Shown piece after piece: positions 57,699 through 64,000 of a stretch of 64,000 bases of DNA (its first letter is position 1; the number at the start of each line of letters is the position of its first letter). The translations under genes were made by a program, and so were the position numbers. The DNA comes from Sphingomicrobium sp. XHP0239 (GTDB lineage Bacteria; Pseudomonadota; Alphaproteobacteria; Sphingomonadales; Sphingomonadaceae), in the NCBI RefSeq assembly GCF_039555325.1, contig NZ_CP154608.1:1488001-1552000 (forward strand), written 5' to 3'. The notes below the pieces were generated by a model that was given only the letters and a program-made list of their open reading frames with translations, searched no databases and was not told where the DNA came from.

Positions 57699-59927
57699 TC
57701 ACCTTCCTCTTTGCTGGTTCATCATCTCCTGTAGCCGGCGCAGCCTCTCGAAATCCTCGTCAGCCGACGATGAAGGCTCGCTCGAAGGTGGAATCGGGGG
57801 CGTTCCCTTGGTCTCCTTCGATACCTCGGTCTGACGACGTTCGGGTTCTCTCGCGAATTCTTGGCCGGCATCAGCCTCGCTATTCGCCGGCCCGGCATTT
57901 TTTAGCTCAGCATCGGCCCGCCGTGGCGTTGACAGCGATTCTTTAGGCTGCTCTTCCGATTGCGGAGCCGAACTTTCTACCTGCTTGGTGGCTGACGCGG
58001 GACGGTCATTCTCTCCCATGGGATTTGATCGCACGTCGACGCTGCCCATCGGTCTCGGACGTGCCCTCATCATTTGAGTCTTGCCGGGTGCCGTCGATGT
58101 GGTCGCGTCAGGATCCGACGAACCAGCGGACCTGACTCGCAAATGCGCGCGAAGGCGCTGTTGTCGATCTCTCATGTCGAGGTCGACAGGCTGAGCGGCT
58201 CCGACCGGTTCTATCGTCGGAGCGGGCCTTGGCGAGGCAAAATTCTCCGACAGCGCCGATGGAGGGTTTTGGACCTCGTCGAGCATCTTGGCGGTAACCG
58301 TCGATCGGACCGGCCTCCGGCGGCTTGCTGCGACTGAAGAGGAATAGAGGTCTAGAACTTCCCGACTGCGCGATTGGGCAACCTCCAGCCGTCCAAGGGC
58401 CTCTGCTATCGAGGATCTTACTCGTTCCTTGATAGCATTCAGACGCACCTTCAGCATGGAATTAGCGGTGTCTACGGGGTTACCCTGATCTCCGCTGCGC
58501 GGAGATGTCGCCGATGCACCAGCTCGCATTCGATCTTCGAATGACGTCAATCTCGCCGAGAGGTGTTGGAGGAGGGCTTCGACCCTGACCCGGCGTGTCG
58601 TCAGGCGACCTTCAGGACCGAAGGGGCGCGCATTCTCCGATCGGACCTCGTCCTTCATTTTTAAGAGGCTGGAGAGTGTCCTAGCCGACGCTACACTTAG
58701 ACGTCGTCTGAGCTCCGATGAACGGATCGATCGCTCCATTCCCGCCAGTTTGTTCGAAAGATGCTCTTGGCACGAGTTCAATCGGGCATGTGAAGCGCTG
58801 GTTGCTCGGTCTTCGGTCGTGGCTACGAGCGTCAAGCGATCATGTAATGTTCGCGATATTGCTTCGATGCGCGGGTGAAGCCTCTGCAGGCTATCTCGCA
58901 TGTCCGCCACAAGTGATCGGAACCGATTCAAAAGCGCTAATCGGGTTTCATTGGCTTTGAGGCGCCGCATCGCCCAGGTTTTGATTTGACCATTCTTTGG
59001 CGGCGGGGACGGCATCCCTCGGGCGCGGTTGCTGAGCGGCGTGTAGGTCTTGGCAATCCGAGCGCGACGCAGATGCTCGTTGATCGTCGCCACCACCGCC
59101 CCGCGTCGACTGCGAATGCCGTCGGGGCAATTGATGTCGGCTTCCTTGGCCAGTCCGAACGACCATTCGAACGGTTCGAGGCGCTTCGCTGGTCGCAATG
59201 AGTAGATGAGGTGGCAATGATAGTTCCGCTGATCGCCTCCACGATCGGGCGTATGTAGCGCGGCAACCAATGGAAGCCCGCGCTCGCGAAAGAAGCCGCA
59301 GATCGCATCGACCGTTTCGCGCCGCTGCTGCGCGGTCATCTCGTAGGGAAGCGAGATGATTTCCGTACAGTAGACATTGGCATTCTTGCGATCGTGGCGT
59401 TCGACGTCTTCCAGTAAGCGGAAAAAAGCGACCAACTCGCTGCGGTCGTCGGCGATGTTCGACCACCAGCCGCGCTCTTCTTCTTCCAATGCGTCTTCGC
59501 GTGTGATGTAGCGGGCTGCGCGGACGGCCTCTCCCGAACGCCAAATCCGTTTGCCGCGCGCGCCAAGGCCCCTGGCGACGAAACTGAAATGCAGCGAGAA
59601 CTTTCCATCGGGACCGCGAGCGACGCTGGTTCCGACTGATCCTTCGAGGATCCCTTTGATGCGATGGTAGAGCTTCTTTGCTGTTTGCCGGCCGAGCCGT
59701 GGCCGATGGTTTTCGGGAACCCTAATCCGAATGCCATGTCGGCGAAGCCGTTGCAGCTCCCGCTCGTCCTGACGGATGCGGCGTCGATGTAGCCGATCCC
59801 GTGTAGCGTCGTCCCGGGCGGCAGCCCGACTCGCCATCGTATCGCGATAGCGAGCCGAGCGGACGGCCTGGAGAGCGTCTGCCAAAGCCGCATTTCGTGA
59901 TTTCAATGATTGGGACTCAAGCTGCAT
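57699..59927 (-). CDS. MobA/MobL-family relaxase
   Basis: 742 residues. A basic N-terminal region (Arg-rich up to residue 70) precedes the relaxase core: NVYCTEIISLPYEMTAQQRRETVDAICGFF, then VAALHTPDRGGDQRNYHCHLIYSLRP with His225 and the His237-Cys-His239 pair that hold the metal for nicking. The remainder (about 350-742) is long, charged and poorly conserved, partly coiled coil, ending in a Pro/Ser/Glu-rich tail. Nicks the island's oriT to start mobilisation. Start ATG 59927 preceded by ACAGGTCG; the open frame continues upstream but through the repeat region. Confidence 0.85.
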   Translation of the reverse strand: MQLESQSLKSRNAALADALQAVRSARYRDTMASRAAARDDATRDRLHRRRIRQDERELQRLRRHGIRIRVPENHRPRLGRQTAKKLYHRIKGILEGSVGTSVARGPDGKFSLHFSFVARGLGARGKRIWRSGEAVRAARYITREDALEEEERGWWSNIADDRSELVAFFRLLEDVERHDRKNANVYCTEIISLPYEMTAQQRRETVDAICGFFRERGLPLVAALHTPDRGGDQRNYHCHLIYSLRPAKRLEPFEWSFGLAKEADINCPDGIRSRRGAVVATINEHLRRARIAKTYTPLSNRARGMPSPPPKNGQIKTWAMRRLKANETRLALLNRFRSLVADMRDSLQRLHPRIEAISRTLHDRLTLVATTEDRATSASHARLNSCQEHLSNKLAGMERSIRSSELRRRLSVASARTLSSLLKMKDEVRSENARPFGPEGRLTTRRVRVEALLQHLSARLTSFEDRMRAGASATSPRSGDQGNPVDTANSMLKVRLNAIKERVRSSIAEALGRLEVAQSRSREVLDLYSSSVAASRRRPVRSTVTAKMLDEVQNPPSALSENFASPRPAPTIEPVGAAQPVDLDMRDRQQRLRAHLRVRSAGSSDPDATTSTAPGKTQMMRARPRPMGSVDVRSNPMGENDRPASATKQVESSAPQSEEQPKESLSTPRRADAELKNAGPANSEADAGQEFAREPERRQTEVSKETKGTPPIPPSSEPSSSADEDFERLRRLQEMMNQQRGR

Positions 59928-60026
59928 TCTTCGACCTGTTCTGCTTCTCGGGGGGGGGGTGGGTTGGTGGTGCTCGGGTCGCTTCGCGAACGAGAAACAC
60001 TTTATTGCGCACCACCCCCCTCTCAC

Positions 60027-60118
60027 TTCCGACCTATCCCTACCCGCCCCTCGAACTTGCGACTTCCAACCTATCCCCTGAACCGAGGGGGATTCGTGGC
60101 GTGGGGGATAGGTTGGAA
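60027..60118. promoter_or_regulatory. Repeat cluster in the relaxase/operon control region, candidate oriT or operator
   Basis: TTCCAACCTATCCCC (60064-60078) and its exact inverse (60104-60118) form a 15-bp inverted repeat with a 25-base spacer. A degenerate copy (two mismatches) is at 60027-60041. They lie in the 225-base gap between the relaxase gene (start 59927, minus) and the unknown operon (start 60153, plus). An 11-base G-run is nearby at about 59950. oriT regions commonly adjoin relaxase genes and hold such repeats; a repressor operator is equally possible. Confidence 0.55.
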
Positions 60119-60152
60119 TAGGGACCGGGGAAGATGGATTATCCATTCCCTC

Positions 60153-60809
60153 ATGACGAACGAATCGAACGAGCTGAACCCGGTCGCCGACGTGCTGAAG
60201 CGACTTGGTGAATCGCAAAGACTGATGGAAGGAGACATCGAGATAGTACGCGAGGGCATCTCCGAGCTACGCCGGCTATCGCAAGCCGCGTCCCATCGCC
60301 GAGGCGGAGCAGGATCGCGCGATGCGAAGAAATACGAGCTTGGTTCGGTGCTCTGGTTGCACGGTCTCGGCGACCTCGACGCGCAGACCCTGACCGGCTT
60401 GCTCGCGCATCCCGCACTGCTGTTGAGATGGCTCGGTCAGGAACTGATACGCGACGAGAGCGCTCCGGTCGTCGTGCTGGTGGCACGGCTTCTGTCGCAG
60501 CCCGGCAGGGCCGCATTCCTCAAGCAGTGGGGCCGGATCCTCGAGTGGCGGTACCGAAAGCCGCTCTACGACGCGACCGTGTCCTCTTTCTTGGAAAGCG
60601 GCCGAACCGGTCCGGATGAGGCATGGCGAAGCCGCGACATTAAGATCGAACAACAGGCCCTTATGGATACGCTAGCAGATTTACTCGAGATCGACGACCC
60701 TCAACTCAAGACGAGAGGCGAAGCTTTCGACTGGATCTATAAGTACGGCGGCAATCCGACTTATTGGCGCGAGCCACCCATTCCCGATGTTGGGGGGGGC
60801 GAGCAATGA
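60153..60809 (+). CDS. Unknown protein, first gene of the divergent island operon
   Basis: 218 residues, ATG 60153. An N-terminal helical part (LNPVADVLKRLGESQRLMEGDIEIVREGISELRRLSQ) is coiled-coil-like, followed by a Leu/Trp-rich domain (YELGSVLWLHGLGDLDAQTLTGLLAHPALLLRWLGQEL). Ends GGNPTYWREPPIP. No family recognised. The next gene overlaps it by four bases. Divergent from the relaxase, so it could be a mobilisation accessory or the start of an unrelated cargo operon. Confidence 0.65.
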   Translation: MTNESNELNPVADVLKRLGESQRLMEGDIEIVREGISELRRLSQAASHRRGGAGSRDAKKYELGSVLWLHGLGDLDAQTLTGLLAHPALLLRWLGQELIRDESAPVVVLVARLLSQPGRAAFLKQWGRILEWRYRKPLYDATVSSFLESGRTGPDEAWRSRDIKIEQQALMDTLADLLEIDDPQLKTRGEAFDWIYKYGGNPTYWREPPIPDVGGGEQ

Positions 60810-61018
60810 CCCAGGGACCCACGATAGATGATACTTTTGTGCGCTTCGAAAAAGTCGAACGGCAGTTGGAGAAGAAATTACAGGAGGCAGAGAAAGAGCA
60901 GGCTGAAGGTCGAACCGGTCTGCAGGCCATCATGGACGCTCAGGCGCTTTCACGCGAACTTAACTCGATCGGGATGACATTAACGCTCATGATCGATGAA
61001 GCGAGGAAAGCGTTGTGA
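60806..61018 (+). CDS. Unknown small coiled-coil protein
   Basis: 70 residues from ATG 60806 (ATGA overlap with the gene before, GTGA overlap with the gene after). Heptad-like stretch FEKVERQLEKKLQEAEKEQAEGRTGLQAIMD predicts a coiled coil. No family recognised; its embedding in a coupled chain supports that it is real and acts with its neighbours. Confidence 0.65.
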   Translation: MTQGPTIDDTFVRFEKVERQLEKKLQEAEKEQAEGRTGLQAIMDAQALSRELNSIGMTLTLMIDEARKAL

Positions 61019-62523
61019 AGGGAAAGGCGGTGTACGGGAACAAGAAGGAGAAGAAGAAGCAAAAGCGTACCCTTCGCGACCAAGAGACCAGAAAACTCCA
61101 TAAAGAGGCTAATAAGAAAAGAGGATTCCGCGACGCAAGTTTTGAGTCTCTGATCGACCCATTGGTGTCCGGTCTTGAGAGGAATGGTCGGAACTTCGAC
61201 GCGGCAGCTTTTTACCAATGGAAGCTTCATCAAATCCTATACGCGGACACGCCACCGGGTGAGTATGCGATGCGACTGTTCGACCCTTCGATCAAGAGCG
61301 TTCATGTTCTTGCTTTTGGATTGCTGACTCATCGGCTCGACACGATCCCGGACGAGCTTATTCCGCAGCAAGGAGATCTCGAAACGGACCTCCGGATTTT
61401 ATGCGAACGAATGATCACGCGCAATCGAGACGAGGGCCTGATCGAAAGGACTATCGAGGGCTGGGGCGGAAAATTATGGACTGAAACTGAGATGGAGAAC
61501 CATGTCGATCAATTGATCGACATTTTGCGTGTAGATCGACGACTGTATTTGTCGATCGTTTCCGGGCGGCATTGGGAGGTCGTGGAGGCCTTGGCGCACG
61601 ACGAAATCCCCAAGGCATTATCTCCAGAAGCAATCAAGCGTATCTTGTTCCGCCAAGGTCACCTCTGGTGCGCGCACGATGTCCAGCTGGTGGTTGCTCG
61701 GAACCGCTTCTACGAGAAATTCCTAGTGGAAGGTGTGGTCCAACACGACAAAGAGGTTTTGCGTGTGAAGACCTATGTTGACGCCTTCAAAGAGGCTTTT
61801 TCGCAGCTCGAAAGGTTCTGCGCCATTCAGAATTTTGAGGGTTCAGAAAGAAAGGCCGCGGAAGAAAAGTTCCTCGACAGTTTGGGAAAGTCCAAGCTCA
61901 AAGAACTCAAATCTTCGCTGGAGACGAGCGTTGCATCGACGTCGTTAGCCGATGACGCCGCGGTTTTTGTCAGGCTCGAAGAGATTGAACGCGAAATCGC
62001 TTCCCGCGTCGACAATCCGACATCGGAGCTTATGAAGATTCTGAGCGGCCAGACTGATCCCAATTCATTAACTACGACCTTTCACAAAAAGTTTTTCGGT
62101 TTCACGAACCTGAAAGCAACCGCGCTATGCGTGATGCGACTTCTGCAATTCGAGGTCGAAGGTGCGGGCATGATCGATTCGGCAGTTGAAGCAGCTCGAA
62201 AGGAAGGTACGCCTGTATTTGCGCCGATGGGGCGATTTTCAGACGGTGAGCAATTCTCTCAGAAAGGAAATCGCGCTGGGTCATCTCTGAAAGATCGTTT
62301 TACGGCACTCTTATGGGAAGTGCGACGGGTTCTGCTTGAAGATATCAACGAAAGTGGGGATGAGCCCATCAAGAAATCGTACGAGGAATTTAAGGCAGCG
62401 ATCGAAAATATTCGCGCATGCGAAAAAAAAGATGCGAAGGCCACCAAGTTTTATCGGGACGAGATACTCATGATCGACGTTCTTCCTGACCGAAGGTTCA
62501 AAAGACTCGAGCATTTGTTGTGA
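61015..62523 (+). CDS. Unknown large helical protein, last gene of the island operon
   Basis: 502 residues starting with GTG 61015, which overlaps the previous stop. The first 35 residues are very basic (KKEKKKQKRTLRDQETRKLHKEANKKR), which suggests nucleic-acid contact or a disordered tail. The rest is alpha-helical with many Leu/Glu/Lys and no nuclease, ATPase, TIR or membrane motif I can find. Codon use is clearly more AT-rich than the backbone, a sign of transfer. No family recognised; defence, regulation or mobilisation are all possible. Confidence 0.7.
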   Translation: MKGKAVYGNKKEKKKQKRTLRDQETRKLHKEANKKRGFRDASFESLIDPLVSGLERNGRNFDAAAFYQWKLHQILYADTPPGEYAMRLFDPSIKSVHVLAFGLLTHRLDTIPDELIPQQGDLETDLRILCERMITRNRDEGLIERTIEGWGGKLWTETEMENHVDQLIDILRVDRRLYLSIVSGRHWEVVEALAHDEIPKALSPEAIKRILFRQGHLWCAHDVQLVVARNRFYEKFLVEGVVQHDKEVLRVKTYVDAFKEAFSQLERFCAIQNFEGSERKAAEEKFLDSLGKSKLKELKSSLETSVASTSLADDAAVFVRLEEIEREIASRVDNPTSELMKILSGQTDPNSLTTTFHKKFFGFTNLKATALCVMRLLQFEVEGAGMIDSAVEAARKEGTPVFAPMGRFSDGEQFSQKGNRAGSSLKDRFTALLWEVRRVLLEDINESGDEPIKKSYEEFKAAIENIRACEKKDAKATKFYRDEILMIDVLPDRRFKRLEHLL

Positions 62524-62853
62524 TTTTGCCAAGTGTCTCAAGGGGCGCGCCCTCATCATAAGCTGCGCGCATGGTGCTGCGTAGAAACAGATTTTCCGCT
62601 TTCCACCCGTCATAGGCCAAAACTCAGCAACGAAAAACGCGCTGATGCCCAAAGGTCTGAACTTAGCTCTCGATACCAAAGCCAGCCACCCTAGCCTAGC
62701 GCCCGTTTCCGGCGCCGCTCTCTTTCTATGCTTCGGCTAAAGCCCCCATCCGCATGGCTGAAGTCGGAAGCAACCAAGCCCTCAGGCGAATGGTTCCTCT
62801 TTAGCTTTGTGACGCTCTAGGCTAGTCATTCGAGCTGCGCGAAGGGGAAAGCC
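62524..62853. other. Intergenic region before the methyltransferase gene
   Basis: 330 bases. An AGGGGCGCGCCCT palindrome near 62538-62550 follows the unknown operon; no T-run, so only a doubtful terminator. No promoter hexamers, RNA gene or credible open frame seen. The methyltransferase promoter should lie in its right half. Confidence 0.45.
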
Positions 62854-64000
62854 ATGCCGCGAGCCGCCATCATGTCGACCACCCATTCCATCACATCCCG
62901 AGCGGACAAGGTCCGGCGCGAGATTTCCCCGAGGCTGGACAGCAAACGCCGATCCGAGCTCGGACAATTTCTGACCCCGGAGCCTGTGGCGGTCGATATG
63001 GCGGCGATGTTCGGGGATTTGCCTGAGGAAGTCCGCCTCCTCGACGCTGGCGCTGGCGTGGGCTCCCTGACTGCCGCATTCGTTACCGAAGCCTTGTCCC
63101 GGGAGGGGCAGGCCCGGTCGATTTCGGTGACGGCTTTCGAGGTCGATCCGGCCCTGACCGAGCTGCTAGCGCAGACCCTCGAGGACTGTCGGGCGGCTTG
63201 CGAGAAAGCGGGGGTCCGATTCGCATCTCGCATTGTGGAGGGCGATTACATCCTGCACTCTGCTGAGCCGCTCCTTGAGGCGTTCGAAAACTTCAACTGC
63301 GCAATTTTGAATCCGCCCTATGCCAAGATCAACAGTGCCTCTCGCTGGCGTCTCGCCTTGCGGTCGCAGGGCATCGAGACCGTGAACCTCTACTCCGCTT
63401 TCGTCGCGCTCGCCCTGAACCAGCTCAGGCCTGGCGGAGAGCTCGTCGCCATTACCCCCCGCTCGTTCTGCAATGGGCCGTACTACCGACCCTTCCGGGA
63501 GCACCTGCTTGGGCTATCAAGTCTCGAGCGGTTGTATGTGTTTGAGTCGCGCAAGAAGGCCTTCAAGGACGATGCCGTCCTGCAAGAGAACTTGATTCTC
63601 CATCTGCGCCGCGGCGTGCCGCAGTCCTCGACCGTCCGGCTCGAGACTGATGGAGGAGACGCGCGGGAGGTTCCCATCGAGCAGGTCGTGCGACCCGGCG
63701 ATAAGCACCGCTTTATCCGGCTGACGCTCTCGAGCGAGGACGCGGCGCTGGCGGAGCGGGTGCAGGCGTTGCCCTGTACGCTGGCCGACCTCGACTTGCA
63801 GGTCTCGACCGGCCGCGTTGTCGATTTCCGAAGGCGTGAGGAGCTGCGCAAGGACGCGGGCGAGGGCACCGCCCCGCTGATCTATTCGTCGCATCTCCGG
63901 CACGGGGTTGTCCGCTGGCCTATCCCCGATTTTAAGAAGAGCAACGCCATTGCCATAACGCAGCGCGTGGAGCGGGAGCTCGTCCCGCCCGGCCGGTATA
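62854..64000 (+). CDS. Eco57I-like N6-adenine DNA methyltransferase, 3' end outside the window
   Basis: 382 residues are visible. Motif X/I region: SELGQFLTPEPVAVDMAAMF and RLLDAGAGVGSLTAAFV (SAM site), then AFEVDP, and the catalytic NPPYAKI near residue 155. This order (X-I-IV) is that of gamma-class adenine methyltransferases such as those of PstI/BsuBI- or Eco57I-type systems. A restriction partner would be expected just downstream, beyond base 64000. ATG 62854 has GAAGGGGAAAG upstream; ATG 62872 is less likely. Restriction-modification genes are frequent island cargo. Confidence 0.85.
   Translation, partial: MPRAAIMSTTHSITSRADKVRREISPRLDSKRRSELGQFLTPEPVAVDMAAMFGDLPEEVRLLDAGAGVGSLTAAFVTEALSREGQARSISVTAFEVDPALTELLAQTLEDCRAACEKAGVRFASRIVEGDYILHSAEPLLEAFENFNCAILNPPYAKINSASRWRLALRSQGIETVNLYSAFVALALNQLRPGGELVAITPRSFCNGPYYRPFREHLLGLSSLERLYVFESRKKAFKDDAVLQENLILHLRRGVPQSSTVRLETDGGDAREVPIEQVVRPGDKHRFIRLTLSSEDAALAERVQALPCTLADLDLQVSTGRVVDFRRREELRKDAGEGTAPLIYSSHLRHGVVRWPIPDFKKSNAIAITQRVERELVPPGRY

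Larger units (their letters stand above)
54599..64000. mobile_element. Mobilizable island at tRNA-Arg, right end outside the window
   Basis: Starts directly after tRNA-Arg with a serine recombinase gene, and carries a MobA/MobL-type relaxase but no visible type IV secretion genes, so it is an integrative and mobilizable element or the first part of a larger conjugative one. Other content: several small unknowns, a divergent three-gene unknown operon with lower GC, and the start of an adenine methyltransferase gene. No second copy of the tRNA 3' end is seen before base 64000. Confidence 0.8.

Noticed and set aside
54599..64000. A second tRNA-Arg 3'-end copy marking the right end of the second island
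   Set aside because: No match to the tRNA 3' end was seen before the window end; the boundary must lie beyond 64000.

Overview
The window is a GC-rich alphaproteobacterial chromosome segment, most likely from the Sphingomonadales. Support: the rne / amiC-mrcA-prfB neighbourhood, the sphingomonad-like TonB-dependent receptors and cell wall hydrolase, and the protein style of rpoBC. No species can be named from sequence reading alone.

Backbone part 1 (1-21487): the 3' three quarters of rpoB, then rpoC with a strong terminator; two tandem entericidin-like lipoprotein genes; a minus-strand run amiC-mrcA-prfB-methyltransferase-thyA (envelope synthesis, translation termination, dTMP synthesis); divergent rne with a terminator-like hairpin in its leader; an M48 protease/DsbA-like pair; rlmE and ppx/gppA; and a tRNA-Gln(CTG).

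Element 1 (21472-31988): a 10.5-kb insertion at the 3' end of tRNA-Gln, bounded by a perfect 16-bp direct repeat. It carries a tyrosine integrase, a RepA-like ATPase with iteron-like repeats, an HNH nuclease, large terminase, HK97-type major capsid, prohead protease and portal, and a MerR-like regulator. It has no tail, baseplate, tail-fibre or lysis gene. This is the layout of a capsid-encoding phage satellite (cf-PICI-like) rather than a complete prophage, and it is the best candidate here for a little-described system. Two oppositely oriented cargo-like genes sit inside it.

Backbone part 2 (31989-54598): a Fur-box-controlled iron-uptake unit (PepSY protein, small membrane protein, TonB siderophore receptor); a three-gene cassette of N-formylglutamate amidohydrolase-like, QEGLA/HEXXXH metallohydrolase and glutathione-synthase-like ATP-grasp enzymes, whose joint function is unknown; a SulP transporter; a TonB receptor broken by one apparent single-base deletion; a SleB-type wall hydrolase; typA; an acyl-CoA degradation cluster (three acyl-CoA dehydrogenases, two SDRs, a FadJ-type bifunctional enzyme, a hotdog thioesterase); purS-purQ; and a tRNA-Arg(TCT).

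Element 2 (54599 to beyond 64000): a mobilizable island at tRNA-Arg. Its serine recombinase reading frame runs into the tRNA gene and stops in the anticodon loop. It continues with small unknown proteins, a MobA/MobL-type relaxase, a divergent operon of three unknown genes, and an Eco57I-like adenine methyltransferase cut off by the window end. A 15-17-bp motif recurs upstream of both the recombinase unit and the relaxase, suggesting shared control. The right end of this island is not in the window.
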